Origin: Bacteroidales bacterium
Lineage (GTDB): Bacteria > Bacteroidota > Bacteroidia > Bacteroidales > F082
Assembly: GCA_024689285.1 (NCBI GenBank)
Contig: JAILDR010000059.1
Coordinates: 1 to 13,740, forward strand
Reading direction: 5' to 3'
Length of the DNA: 13,740 nucleotides
The notes beneath the pieces are model-generated. The model had not been told where the DNA came from. It did not search any database and saw only the letters and a list, made by a program, of their open reading frames with translations. The translations under genes and the position numbers were made by a program. This document shows, piece by piece, positions 1-8,751 of this stretch (within the stretch, counting starts at the first letter, position 1; each line of letters starts with the position of its first letter).

Positions 1-38
1 AAAAGAGATTGTTTTTTCAAAAAAAATCAATTTTTTTC

Positions 39-67
39 TTGACATATTCAAAAAAGCTGTACTTTTG
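39..67 (+). promoter_or_regulatory. Bacteroidota-type promoter of the exporter operon
   Basis: TTG at 39-41 is followed after 18 bases by TACTTTTG at 60-67, which fits the Bacteroides sigma consensus (TTG near -33, TAnnTTTG near -7). The start of transcription would be near 73, leaving a 5' leader of about 160 bases before the ATPase start at 234. The leader is A-rich and contains the 10-mer AACAAAAGCG twice (124-133 and 163-172); no riboswitch or attenuator is evident. Position and consensus are seen directly; activity is inferred. Confidence 0.7.
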
Positions 68-233
68 CGGTGTTCTAATAAACTAATACACTAATGCTAA
101 ATATTGCAGCACACGGATTGTCAAACAAAAGCGAAAAAAAGGAATTGTTTTCCACAGGACATAACAAAAGCGTACATTCTGCGTATTACATAGGGCAAAA
201 GTGTTGTGAGGCACCTAATTAATAAAAAAGTCA

Positions 234-941
234 ATGATTCGATTGGAAAAAATAAACAAGACGTATTTCGGAGCCCAACCGCTACATGTGCTGAAGGGCA
301 TCGACCTCCGTATCGAGGAAGGTGAGATGGTCAGCATCATGGGAGCTTCCGGTTCGGGGAAATCTACCTTGCTCAACATCCTCGGCATCTTGGACAACTA
401 CGACTCGGGCGACTATTACCTCAACGGCCAGCTGGTGAAGAACCTTACAGAGAACCAGGCTGCCGACATGCGCAACCAGTTGATTGGCTTCATCTTCCAG
501 TCGTTCAACCTGATTCCTTTCAAGACAGCAATGGAGAACGTGGCCTTGCCTCTTTATTATCAGAACGTGAACCGCAAGAAGCGTAACCAGCTCGCTTTGG
601 AATACCTGGAGCGTTTCGGCCTGAAGGAATGGGCCGACCACTACCCTAATGAGCTCTCAGGCGGACAAAAGCAGCGCGTTTCGATGGCCCGCGCCTTGGT
701 GACCCAACCTAAGGTCATCCTGGCAGACGAGCCTACCGGAGCCTTGGACAGCAAGACCTCAGCCGAAGTGATGCAAATCCTACGTGAGGTACACCAAACA
801 GGCATCACCATGATCATCGTCACCCACGAAAGAGGCATTGCACTCCGTACCGACAAAATCATCCACCTGAAAGACGGCGTGATTGAAAACATCGAAATCA
901 ACAACCCCGAAACCATCGACTTTACCCAAGAAATCAAATAA
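234..941 (+). CDS. ABC transporter ATP-binding protein (MacB/LolD type)
   Basis: This is the 235-residue nucleotide-binding subunit that should power the two permeases encoded directly downstream. All hallmark motifs are visible: Walker A GASGSGKST at residues 37-45, Q-loop Gln89, signature LSGGQ at 141-145, Walker B VILADEPTGALD at 161-172 with catalytic Glu166, and the switch His198. The extended Walker B with GALD is typical of the MacB/LolD/FtsE branch, whose members drive extracytoplasmic mechanotransmission rather than transport through a membrane pore. The length is normal for a stand-alone ATPase. The start is the first ATG after an A-rich stretch, and the alignable N-terminus (MIRLEKINKTY) begins there. 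Its stop overlaps the next start in TAATG, indicating translational coupling. The substrate cannot be read from the sequence. Confidence 0.95.
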   Translation: MIRLEKINKTYFGAQPLHVLKGIDLRIEEGEMVSIMGASGSGKSTLLNILGILDNYDSGDYYLNGQLVKNLTENQAADMRNQLIGFIFQSFNLIPFKTAMENVALPLYYQNVNRKKRNQLALEYLERFGLKEWADHYPNELSGGQKQRVSMARALVTQPKVILADEPTGALDSKTSAEVMQILREVHQTGITMIIVTHERGIALRTDKIIHLKDGVIENIEINNPETIDFTQEIK

Positions 942-2176
942 TGGACTTCTGGCAGGAAATATTCATGGCCTTGAGCCGCAACAAACTGAGGACCTTCCTC
1001 ACGGGATTCGCCATCTCGTGGGGAATCTTCATCCTCATTGTGCTGCTTGCGGCAGGTAACGGCATCATGAATGGTGTCAGCGAACAGTTCAGCGACAAGT
1101 CCACCAACGTCTATATGATTTATAGCGGCGAGACATCCAAGCCTTTCAAGGGACACGGCACCAACCGTTCCATCATGTTCACCGACAAAGACATAAGGTT
1201 ATTGGAAACCGAAGTCAGAAATATTGACCAAGTATCGCCTCGCATCTATTCCAACGGTTTTGCCACATTCAACGACAAATCGAGCAGTGTGTTTATGAGT
1301 GGTGTGAGACCTGTCTTCAAAGACATCAACAACGTCAAGATGATGGAAGGACGCTTCATCAACGAATTGGACGAAAAAAACAGAGAGAAAGTTATCGTTA
1401 TCGATGAGTCCCTGCGGGACAAACTCTTTGATGAGGGCACCTCCCCTCTTGGACAATTTATTTTCATCAGCGGCATTGCCTACAAAGTCATCGGTGTTTG
1501 TGAAAACATGGAGTATTCCAGTGGCGGCAACGACTACGTACCCTTCTCCACCTTGAAGAATATCACCAGACAGAGCAAATACTGGATGCTGAATTTCATT
1601 GTCACAGGCTTGGAGACCAAAGAAGACAACGAGGCATTTACCGAATACCTACGCACCAAGCTGGCACATCTCCACGAGTTTGACCCCGACGACAACTCAG
1701 CTGTCTACATCCGCAGCAGACAAGAGGAATACCTGCAAACCATGAAGATTTTCAACACCATACAACTCTTCATCTGGATTATCGGTTTCGCAATGCTCAT
1801 TTCAGGCATCGTAGGTGTGAGCAACATCATGCGCATCACCGTGAAGGAACGCACCAACGAAATCGGCATCCGCAAAGCCTTGGGAGCCAAGTCACGCTCG
1901 ATATTGGCCTCCATCGTTACCGAATCCCTGATTATCACCACCATCTTCGGTTACATAGGGATGTGGCTTGGCATGGTGGCGGCTGAAGTCGGGGGCAACA
2001 TCTTGAGCAAAGTTCAGGAAAGCAAGGAAATCTCCCTGAACATCATACCCAGCATTGACATCCGCATCGTGCTGATGGCCACAGGACTGCTCATCGTCTG
2101 CGGTGTGTTGGCCGGCTTCTTCCCTGCCCGCAACGCAGTGAAAATCAAACCTATTGAAGCAATGAATTACAGATAA
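941..2176 (+). CDS. ABC transporter permease, MacB/FtsX family (first of two)
   Basis: This 411-residue inner-membrane permease has the MacB topology. One membrane segment lies near residues 18-40. A large periplasmic MacB_PCD-like domain follows (about 45-270). An FtsX domain with three further membrane segments lies at about 273-300, 322-350 and 375-395. The conserved cytoplasmic coupling segment VKERTNEIGIRKALGA (301-316) and the C-terminal FFPARNAVKIKPIEAM (393-408) are diagnostic of the family. Unlike Proteobacterial MacB, the ATPase is a separate protein. Its start overlaps the ATPase stop, and the second permease begins 12 bases after its stop, so the two permeases probably form a heterodimer with two copies of the ATPase. 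Efflux of a peptide, lipid or antimicrobial is an inference from the family. Confidence 0.93.
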   Translation: MDFWQEIFMALSRNKLRTFLTGFAISWGIFILIVLLAAGNGIMNGVSEQFSDKSTNVYMIYSGETSKPFKGHGTNRSIMFTDKDIRLLETEVRNIDQVSPRIYSNGFATFNDKSSSVFMSGVRPVFKDINNVKMMEGRFINELDEKNREKVIVIDESLRDKLFDEGTSPLGQFIFISGIAYKVIGVCENMEYSSGGNDYVPFSTLKNITRQSKYWMLNFIVTGLETKEDNEAFTEYLRTKLAHLHEFDPDDNSAVYIRSRQEEYLQTMKIFNTIQLFIWIIGFAMLISGIVGVSNIMRITVKERTNEIGIRKALGAKSRSILASIVTESLIITTIFGYIGMWLGMVAAEVGGNILSKVQESKEISLNIIPSIDIRIVLMATGLLIVCGVLAGFFPARNAVKIKPIEAMNYR

Positions 2177-2188
2177 CACCCACGCACC

Positions 2189-3451
2189 ATGTTCGACTTC
2201 GACGGCATACACGAAATTTGGCAGACCATAGCCCGCAACAAGACAAGGAGCTTGCTGACAGCCTTTGGCGTATTTTGGGGCATTTTCCTCCTCGTGGTGC
2301 TTTCGTCAACCGGCAACGGCTTCGAGAACGGAATGATGAAGCAGGTGGAAGGCGTGACCCCCAACACAGGCTTTTTTTTCACCAGCACCACCAGCGAGCC
2401 CTACAAAGGCTACCAAAAAGGCCGCTCATGGTCGATGCAGATGTCTGATATCGAAGCCCTCAAAGAGGCGTTTCCTTTCATCAAGGCCATTTCGCCCGAA
2501 GCCAGTGTCTATTCCTCAGAAGACAAAAACGTAGTCTATGGCAGTCGAAGCGGCAGTTTCACGGTGAAAGGCGTGATGCCTGAGTACAATGAAATTGAAA
2601 AGTCGAAGATCATGAAGGGGCGTTTCATCAACGAAACCGACATCGCTGCCAACCGCAAAGTGTGTCTGTTGGGCAAAAAAGTCTATACAACCATGTTCGA
2701 AAGAGGCGAGAACCCGATTGGCAAAATGGTGAAGGTCAACGGCATCTATTTCCAAGTTGTGGGTGTAGCACGTTCCTATACCGATAACGTCAATATCAAT
2801 GGCAGCGTTGACGAGTCAGTCATCTTGCCTTTCACCACCATGCAGCAAGTGTTCGCCTTGGGCGATAAGATTAATTTCTTCGCCCTCGTAGCCAACGACG
2901 ACACGCCCCTCCCTGAAATTGAAGAAGATATCATGCAACTCCTCAAGCAACGTCACGACATCGCGCCCACCGACAAAGACGCCATCCGATCCTTTAACCT
3001 GACGGAAATCTTCAAGGCCTTCAAGGGATTGTTCTTCGGCATCCATATCCTCATCTGGATTGTGGGCTTGGGCACCTTGATGTCAGGCATCATAGGTGTG
3101 AGCAACATCATGCTGGTGACCGTAAAAGAACGCACCCGTGAGATAGGCGTAAGGCGAGCCATAGGAGCCAAGCCCAAGAACATCATCACCCAAGTGCTTT
3201 CGGAAAGTCTGTTGCTCACCACCTTGGCGGGATTAGTAGGACTGTGCATCGGTGTGGGCATCATGGCAATCGTGGGAATGATTACTTCCAACATGCCCAG
3301 CGACAATATGATGTTCCAAGACCCATACATGAGTTTCAAGGCCGCTGTGTTGGCCACGATTATAGTGATACTATCAGGGCTTTTGGCTGGTGTCTTGCCA
3401 GCTTTGAGAGCCATTCAGATTAAAGCGATTGATGCAATCAGGGAGGAGTGA
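2189..3451 (+). CDS. ABC transporter permease, MacB/FtsX family (second of two)
   Basis: This 420-residue protein is a paralogue of the preceding permease with the same layout: an N-terminal membrane segment at about 21-41, a periplasmic domain at about 45-275, and a C-terminal FtsX domain with membrane helices at about 283-308, 335-365 and 383-403. The coupling motif VKERTREIGVRRAIGA (312-327) and the closing LPALRAIQIKAIDAIREE are clear. The two permeases differ mainly in the periplasmic region, as expected of heterodimer partners that contact the adaptor or cargo asymmetrically. The ATG at 2189 is the first in frame after the previous stop, and the N-terminal MFDFDGIHEIWQTIARNKTR matches the usual family opening (helix followed by RNKTRSLLTAFGVFWGIF). 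A 157-base gap with repeats follows before the adaptor gene. Confidence 0.93.
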   Translation: MFDFDGIHEIWQTIARNKTRSLLTAFGVFWGIFLLVVLSSTGNGFENGMMKQVEGVTPNTGFFFTSTTSEPYKGYQKGRSWSMQMSDIEALKEAFPFIKAISPEASVYSSEDKNVVYGSRSGSFTVKGVMPEYNEIEKSKIMKGRFINETDIAANRKVCLLGKKVYTTMFERGENPIGKMVKVNGIYFQVVGVARSYTDNVNINGSVDESVILPFTTMQQVFALGDKINFFALVANDDTPLPEIEEDIMQLLKQRHDIAPTDKDAIRSFNLTEIFKAFKGLFFGIHILIWIVGLGTLMSGIIGVSNIMLVTVKERTREIGVRRAIGAKPKNIITQVLSESLLLTTLAGLVGLCIGVGIMAIVGMITSNMPSDNMMFQDPYMSFKAAVLATIIVILSGLLAGVLPALRAIQIKAIDAIREE

Positions 3452-3484
3452 TTATGAGGAATAAATACGAATTAGGAACCGAAG

Positions 3485-3560
3485 GGCTGTTAGCTATTAG
3501 CCATTGGCTTTTAGCACACAAGCCGCAAAGCTAATAGCTAACTGCTAAATGCTAACAGCC
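3485..3560. repeat. Nested inverted repeat inside the operon
   Basis: GGCTGTTAGC at 3485-3494 is perfectly complementary to GCTAACAGCC at 3551-3560. Inside it, TTAGCTATTAG at 3490-3500 is perfectly complementary to CTAATAGCTAA at 3531-3541. GGCTT (3506-3510) and AAGCC (3520-3524) give a further short stem. The two main pairings share bases 3490-3494, so the RNA could switch between two folds. No T-tract follows, so this does not look like a terminator. It separates the permease genes from the adaptor gene and may be an extragenic repeat or an mRNA processing or stability element. Confidence 0.75.
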
Positions 3561-3590
3561 AATCTTGAAATCAGAAATCTTGAAATTAGA
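3561..3590. repeat. 15-bp tandem repeat, two copies
   Basis: AATCTTGAAATCAGA (3561-3575) is followed directly by AATCTTGAAATTAGA (3576-3590) with one C/T difference, and a partial third unit (AAAT) trails. It lies just upstream of the adaptor start. If the frame is read upstream of that start it gives a duplicated LEIRN, which argues that this stretch is non-coding repeat and not protein. Confidence 0.7.
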
Positions 3591-3608
3591 AATATAAACA
3601 ACAATACC

Positions 3609-4706
3609 ATGAAGAAGTTTTTCAAAATCTTGTTTTTCACCTTGTTAGGAATAGGAGTTATTTGGACTTTTGCCTATCTCTTCAAGAAATCAAGGCCGCA
3701 GGTGGTCGAGTATGAAATCGTGGAGGCCCGCATCGACACGATTCAGAAATCTACAGTGGTCACGGGACAAATCGACCCTCGTGACGAGGTGGCCATGAAG
3801 CCTCAGGTATCGGGCATCATCTCCGAAATCCTCAAGGAGCCTGGTCAGTATGTCCAACAAGGCGAAGTGATTGCCATTGTGAAGGTCATCCCCGACGTGA
3901 GCAATCTTGCCGCTGCCGAGTCGCAGGTGCGTGTGGCCAAGATGAACCTCGACAACGTGGAAAAGACCTACCAGCGCCAGGAGAACCTGAAAGCAAAAGG
4001 CCTGATTTCCACCGAGGAGTTCGAGAAGTCGCAACTGGAATACCAACAGGCCAAAGAAAGCTACAACAACGCCAAAGACCAGCTGAACATCATCAAGGAA
4101 GGCATCTCGAAAAGCACGGCAGGCTACAGCAACACCATGATTAAGGCCACCATCTCAGGCATGATTCTCGACATCCCCGTCAAGGTGGGCAATTCCGTGA
4201 TTAACTCCAACACCTTCAACGACGGCACGACCATCGCGACCATCGCCAACATGCAGGATATGATTTTCAAAGGCAAACTCGACGAGACCGAAGTGGGCAA
4301 GATTCACGAAGGAATGCCCATCACCCTGACCATCGGAGCCATGAATGACAGGCATTTCGATGCCGTGCTGGAATACATCGCCCCAAAAGGCACCCTGGAG
4401 AGCGGCGCCGTCTTCTTCGAGATGAAGGCCAAAGCCATCCTGCCCGACGATGTGTTTGTGAGAGCCGGTTATTCCGCCAATGCGGAGATTATCCTCGACA
4501 GAGCTGTTGGAGCCGTGGTCGTACCCGAAAGCTGCATCAGCTATGAGGACGGCGAGACCTATGTCTATCGCTGCATCAAGGAAGACCCACAGGAGTTTGA
4601 GCGTCAAAGCGTGAAGACAGGCCTTTCGGATGGCGTGAATATCGTCGTTACCGAGGGGCTGGCTGCCGGAGACAAAATCCGTGGCAATGAAGTAACCAAA
4701 AACTAA
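3609..4706 (+). CDS. Periplasmic adaptor (HlyD/MacA-type membrane fusion protein)
   Basis: This 365-residue adaptor should bridge the inner-membrane permeases and the TolC-type channel. An N-terminal membrane anchor (residues about 5-24) is followed by a beta-barrel/lipoyl half (about 45-95, containing VSGIISEILKEPGQYVQQGEVIA), an alpha-helical hairpin (about 97-167) with the turn near KGLISTEEFEKSQ, the second lipoyl half (about 176-200, KATISGMILDIPVKVGNSV), and beta-barrel and membrane-proximal domains to the end. This is the MacA order. An upstream in-frame ATG at 3549 would add 20 residues encoded by the tandem repeat. The ATG at 3609, giving MKKFFKILFF, is preferred because it starts with the basic residues plus hydrophobic anchor. 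The channel gene begins 6 bases after its stop. Confidence 0.93.
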   Translation: MKKFFKILFFTLLGIGVIWTFAYLFKKSRPQVVEYEIVEARIDTIQKSTVVTGQIDPRDEVAMKPQVSGIISEILKEPGQYVQQGEVIAIVKVIPDVSNLAAAESQVRVAKMNLDNVEKTYQRQENLKAKGLISTEEFEKSQLEYQQAKESYNNAKDQLNIIKEGISKSTAGYSNTMIKATISGMILDIPVKVGNSVINSNTFNDGTTIATIANMQDMIFKGKLDETEVGKIHEGMPITLTIGAMNDRHFDAVLEYIAPKGTLESGAVFFEMKAKAILPDDVFVRAGYSANAEIILDRAVGAVVVPESCISYEDGETYVYRCIKEDPQEFERQSVKTGLSDGVNIVVTEGLAAGDKIRGNEVTKN

Positions 4707-4712
4707 ACTGCC

Positions 4713-6029
4713 ATGAAAAAGTTTACATTTCTTCTGCTCCTCATGGCTTTTGTTGGCTACACACACGCCCAAAAGGTGTGGACCCTCGACGAGTGTATCC
4801 AATATGCCCTTGAGCATAACATCGACCTGAAAAAGACCCAGCTGGCCCGTCAGCAGGCAGAATATCAATATAATATGAGCAAAAATGCTTGGCTGCCCAC
4901 CTTGAGTGCCAATGCAGGCGAATCCCTTGGTTTCGGGCAATCGCCTTCCTACACAGGCGTTTATATTTCCGACAACTCCTCATCGGCTTCGTTTGGTGCC
5001 AACCTATCCTTGCCCTTGTTTGAGGGTCTGAGCCTTTACAACACAGCCAAAGCCGATGCACTCAACCTGCAAGCCACCGAGATGGATGAGAAAGCGGCCC
5101 AGCTCAACCTGAAACTCAACGTGATGTCGTTTTACATGCAGGTGCTGTATGCCAAAGAGCAGCTTGAGATTGCCCGCAGGCAAACTGAACTCTCAACTGA
5201 ACAGCTGCAAAAGACACAACAGCTCTTTGAGAACGGACGTGTGGCCGAAGCCGACGTATACGAAAGCCGAGCCCAATTGGCCACCGACCAAGCCAACCTC
5301 ACCCAGATGGAGACCGATTTGGCCCTCAGTTTGCTTACCTTGACGCAAACTCTGGAAATTGAGGATGGTGAAGACTTCGAGGTAAGTGACCCAGAGGCCT
5401 TCTTTGCCGACCAAAGTCCCGAGCTCGACACACCTCAATCCACCATCTCATTAGCCTTAATGAACCAACCCTCCATGGAAGCCGCACGGCTGCGTCTGCA
5501 AAAGAGCCACTATGACCTGAAAGTCGCCAAATCAGCGTGGTATCCCTCGCTGGGCTTTTTTGCCGGATATTCCAACGGGCTGTACCATTACTTCTCAGAC
5601 AACTACCCCAACACGCCTGTCAGCGAACAGCTGAAACGCAACAGCAGGGCGCAGCTTGGCGTTTCGCTCAACATCCCGATTTTCAACGGCATGAAGACGA
5701 AATATCGCGTAAAGATGACCGAACTCTCTATTGACGACCAGCAGCTCAACCTTGAAAACACAGCAAAGACCCTTCGCAAGGAAATCCGACAGGCCTACGG
5801 CAACGCCAAAGCCGAACAGCAAAAGATGGCCGCAATGGAAAACAGCTTAGAGGCCTCACGCGTTGCATACGATTACACCAAAGCCGGCTACGACATGGGC
5901 AAAAAGACCCTGTTGGAGCTAAACGAGAGCAAAACCCGTTTCCACAAGGCAGAATCCGACCTTCTGCAAGCACGTTACGATTATCTTTACCGATGCAAAA
6001 TCATCGAATTGTATAGAGAGGCAGAATAA
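4713..6029 (+). CDS. TolC-family outer-membrane channel protein
   Basis: This 438-residue protein starts with a clear signal peptide (MKKFTFLLLLMAFVGYTHA, likely cleavage before Gln20). Two outer-membrane-efflux (OEP) repeats follow. The first opens with WTLDECIQYALEHNIDLKK near residue 23 and includes the long helices around 100-210. The second starts near 240-260 (ALMNQPSMEAARLRLQKSHYDLKVAKSAWYP). Both contain the characteristic SAWYPSL or NAWLPTL segments that precede the beta-strands. The length is normal. TolC-type proteins trimerise to form an exit duct across the outer membrane and dock onto the adaptor encoded just upstream. A 79-base gap separates it from the receptor gene. Confidence 0.94.
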   Translation: MKKFTFLLLLMAFVGYTHAQKVWTLDECIQYALEHNIDLKKTQLARQQAEYQYNMSKNAWLPTLSANAGESLGFGQSPSYTGVYISDNSSSASFGANLSLPLFEGLSLYNTAKADALNLQATEMDEKAAQLNLKLNVMSFYMQVLYAKEQLEIARRQTELSTEQLQKTQQLFENGRVAEADVYESRAQLATDQANLTQMETDLALSLLTLTQTLEIEDGEDFEVSDPEAFFADQSPELDTPQSTISLALMNQPSMEAARLRLQKSHYDLKVAKSAWYPSLGFFAGYSNGLYHYFSDNYPNTPVSEQLKRNSRAQLGVSLNIPIFNGMKTKYRVKMTELSIDDQQLNLENTAKTLRKEIRQAYGNAKAEQQKMAAMENSLEASRVAYDYTKAGYDMGKKTLLELNESKTRFHKAESDLLQARYDYLYRCKIIELYREAE

Positions 6030-6108
6030 ACGCAATTCGCAATAATTCAGATTGAACCACGTTATATATCCAGTCAAACAAAAAAACCGTTTTGTAAAAA
6101 CAACCACT

Positions 6109-8556
6109 ATGAAAAAGTCCATTTTTATCCTCTTCGCTCTTATAGGATGCTTCGTTATGCCCGCTTTGGCGCAAAACAAGGTGACAGGAACCATCGTTGA
6201 AGAAGCCAATGGCAAGGGCATTCCTTTCGTCAATGTGGGTCTGTTCCGTCAGGCGGACAGCGTCTTTGTGAGCGGTGCTGCCTCCGACGACAAAGGCCGT
6301 TTTGAGCTTTTGGCCCCCAACGGCGACTACCGTCTGCAAGTGTCAGCCATCGGTTTCCAAACCTACGAACAGATGCTGACGGTGAAAGGCAACCAAGACT
6401 TAGGTCAGCTGAAAATGGCTGAAGGCTCGACCAAACTCGACGAGGTGGTCATCACCGAAAAGCGCCCCTTGTTTGCCGTAGAAGGCGAGAAAACCATGTA
6501 TAACGTGGCCGAGGACAACAGCATCCAGACGGGAACGCTTTCCGACGCCCTACAGAACGCCCCAGGTGTCGAGGTTGACGTAGAGGGCAACATCAGCCTT
6601 CGAGGCACTTCCAGCGTCGAGGTATGGATCAACGACAAGCCCTCGCACATGACTGCAGAGAACCTGAAGACCTATATCCAGACCCTGCCCGCCAACAGCC
6701 TCGACCGCGTGGAGGTCATCACCAACCCCTCAGCCCGCTACGGCTCGAAGGCCGACGGTATCATCAACATCGTCACCAACGCGAAAGTACAGAAAAACGA
6801 GTTCTTCAGCTTCGGTGTGAATGCTTCGACGAGTCCCCACATAGGTCCTTGGCTGTCCTACGTCTGGTCGAATGAGAAACTGACCTTCAACGCCTACATC
6901 AACGGAGGCTATTCCACTTGGAAGGGCTACAACACAGTCGACCAGCAACTGTTCGTCGACGAAGAAGTTTTGGCCAGCCACGAATTCGACTCTTCAAACT
7001 ACACCAGCAAGAACTATGACGCAGGCGGTTACTTCAGCCTGGATTATGAGATTGACACCTCCAACAGCCTGAATGTCTGGCTCAGCTGCTGGCCAAGCTG
7101 GGGCAACAACACCAACTTCAGCCTGACCAACCGCGAGGAATTCCTGCCCGACCCCTCGCTTACTGCCTATACCGAGAGCTCAAGCGCCTACAACAGGAAC
7201 TTCTTTGCCAACGGAGGCCTGTATTATATGCACAAGTTCGACAACAAAGGCCACAACCTCTCAGTCAGCATCAACGGCATGGGCTGGGGTGGTGCCAATG
7301 GTGGTGATGTGGAAAGACGGTTCACTTCTCCTACGGAGTACGCCCATATCTTTCGCCAGGAAAACAGCGCCAGCTCGATAGGTGTAGAAGGTGAGGTCGT
7401 TTACAACCGTCCCTATTCCGAAAACGGCGAAATCTCAGTAGGTTATACCTTGGGTTACGACCCTGAAAAGCAATATCTTAAAACCGACTCTTTGGTGAGC
7501 GAAGACTGGGTGAATGACATTTACCGTACATACGAAGCCAAGTTTACCAACCTGAACAACGAGGCCTTCGTCACCGTGCAGCACAAGTTTGGCGGGTTTA
7601 CCGTAAAGCCGGGCGTGCGTTTCGTCAGCGAGCTGGTCAGCGGCGAGTATCCCAACACATTCCTCCCCAGTGATACCTCATACAATTTCTCGAAGCATTT
7701 CTTCAGCGTCAGGCCTTCGTTGCACCTCTCCTATCGCACCAAGTCGATGCACAACTTCAAGTTGAGCTACACGATGCGCATCGCCTCGCCCGAAGCGGAA
7801 CAGCTGAGCAAGTTCCCCTTGTATCACATGGACAACTACAGCACGGGCAACCCTAACCTGGAGCGCATCTATACCCATTCCGTCGAGGCGGGCTGGACCA
7901 AATATTGGGACAATTTCGGTTCAATCGGTGTGTCAGCCTACTATCGTGGCAAGACCAACGAAGTGAACACCATCCAGCTCTCCAAGTATCATTGGCTTTA
8001 CGACCGTGTGGTGAAATACTCCTATCCCGTCAACGTGGGAAAGAGCTACACCACGGGTCTGGAGTACAACATGATGTACCGTCCGAGCGGCTTCTTCAAC
8101 CTGCGCTTCTATGCCAACCTGTACGACTCATACATCTATACCGAATACAACGGCCTGCCGTATGAGTTCAATAAATGGTCATACAGTTTCCGTTTGAACC
8201 TCTGGGCCAAGCTGTGGAACAAACTGGAGGTGACCGCTTCGGGCTATTACAGCTCCCCGACGCAATCGCTGTTTAGCGAACGTCATGCCCACTACGGCAT
8301 CAACGCAGGCCTGCGTGCCGATTTCTTCGACCGCAAGCTGTCGGTCTATGTCAACGCCAACGACATCTTCAACTGGAACAGCTTCGGCCAGAGCAACTAC
8401 AGCCCCTATGTGCAGTCCAACTCCAACTACAAGTTCAACAGCCGCAGCATTGCCGTAGGACTGACCTTCCGTTTCGGCAAAATGGAGCTCGAGCAACGCG
8501 CCCGTCAAGGCGAAGGAGACTCGGGCAGCGCACCTCAGGGGATGAGTGGGATGTAG
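6109..8556 (+). CDS. Outer-membrane beta-barrel, TonB-receptor-like, with N-terminal carboxypeptidase-regulatory-like domain
   Basis: The 815-residue product has a signal peptide (MKKSIFILFALIGCFVMPALA, cleavage near residue 21). A carboxypeptidase-regulatory-like beta-sandwich follows at about 24-105 (VTGTIVEEANGKGIPFVNV... GRFELLAPNGDYRL). A linker LDEVVITEKRP (110-120) leads to a plug-like domain at about 125-225 with DALQNAPGVEVDVEGN, ISLRGTSSVEVWINDKP and VEVITNPSARYGSKADGIINI. A long beta-barrel of the OMP_b-brl_3 type then runs to about 795. The tail after the last strand (GLTFRFGKMELEQRARQ...) is polar and does not end in an aromatic residue, a pattern I recall in this family. A TTG-initiated extension from 6052 is possible but would bury the signal peptide, so ATG 6109 is chosen. 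It is probably co-transcribed with the exporter; its ligand is unknown. Confidence 0.9.
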   Translation: MKKSIFILFALIGCFVMPALAQNKVTGTIVEEANGKGIPFVNVGLFRQADSVFVSGAASDDKGRFELLAPNGDYRLQVSAIGFQTYEQMLTVKGNQDLGQLKMAEGSTKLDEVVITEKRPLFAVEGEKTMYNVAEDNSIQTGTLSDALQNAPGVEVDVEGNISLRGTSSVEVWINDKPSHMTAENLKTYIQTLPANSLDRVEVITNPSARYGSKADGIINIVTNAKVQKNEFFSFGVNASTSPHIGPWLSYVWSNEKLTFNAYINGGYSTWKGYNTVDQQLFVDEEVLASHEFDSSNYTSKNYDAGGYFSLDYEIDTSNSLNVWLSCWPSWGNNTNFSLTNREEFLPDPSLTAYTESSSAYNRNFFANGGLYYMHKFDNKGHNLSVSINGMGWGGANGGDVERRFTSPTEYAHIFRQENSASSIGVEGEVVYNRPYSENGEISVGYTLGYDPEKQYLKTDSLVSEDWVNDIYRTYEAKFTNLNNEAFVTVQHKFGGFTVKPGVRFVSELVSGEYPNTFLPSDTSYNFSKHFFSVRPSLHLSYRTKSMHNFKLSYTMRIASPEAEQLSKFPLYHMDNYSTGNPNLERIYTHSVEAGWTKYWDNFGSIGVSAYYRGKTNEVNTIQLSKYHWLYDRVVKYSYPVNVGKSYTTGLEYNMMYRPSGFFNLRFYANLYDSYIYTEYNGLPYEFNKWSYSFRLNLWAKLWNKLEVTASGYYSSPTQSLFSERHAHYGINAGLRADFFDRKLSVYVNANDIFNWNSFGQSNYSPYVQSNSNYKFNSRSIAVGLTFRFGKMELEQRARQGEGDSGSAPQGMSGM

Positions 8557-8598
8557 GTGTAAGCGCGAAAAATGCCCCTAAACGGTTGACTATTATTC

Positions 8599-8639
8599 AA
8601 ATAATTGGCAATATCCGAAAATATTGCCAATTATTTTTA
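8599..8639 (+). terminator. Rho-independent terminator of the exporter operon
   Basis: A perfect 16-bp stem pairs 8599-8614 with 8621-8636 (core ATAATTGGCAATAT and its exact complement) around the 6-base loop CCGAAA. A T-rich end (TTATTTTTAT) follows. It lies about 40 bases after the receptor stop. The AT-rich stem is nearly symmetrical and could also work for the minus strand, but no minus-strand gene converges on it here. Confidence 0.85.
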
Positions 8640-8696
8640 TCCAAGTCGAACCACAAAGCTGACAAAACTAGAGTATTTAAAATTTCAATGTCAATG

Positions 8697-8726
8697 TTGC
8701 CATTAAGAAAAAACATAGTATTTTTG
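8697..8726 (+). promoter_or_regulatory. Promoter of the mntA-hepT pair
   Basis: TTG at 8697-8699 is followed after 19 bases by TATTTTTG at 8719-8726, matching the Bacteroidota consensus. The start of transcription would be near 8732, about 20 bases before the first start codon. The exporter terminator upstream and this promoter show that the toxin-antitoxin pair is a separate unit. Confidence 0.7.
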
Positions 8727-8751
8727 CACTTGAAATGAAAGCATTTTCCTA

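Noticed and set aside
3549..3608. 20-residue N-terminal extension of the adaptor
   Set aside because: It is encoded by the tandem repeat and precedes a typical MKK plus hydrophobic anchor, so the downstream ATG is the likely start.
4155..4940. Minus-strand open frame of 261 codons across the adaptor and channel genes
   Set aside because: It lies fully antisense to two well-supported genes, crosses their boundary and has no recognisable domain. It reflects codon bias of the real genes.
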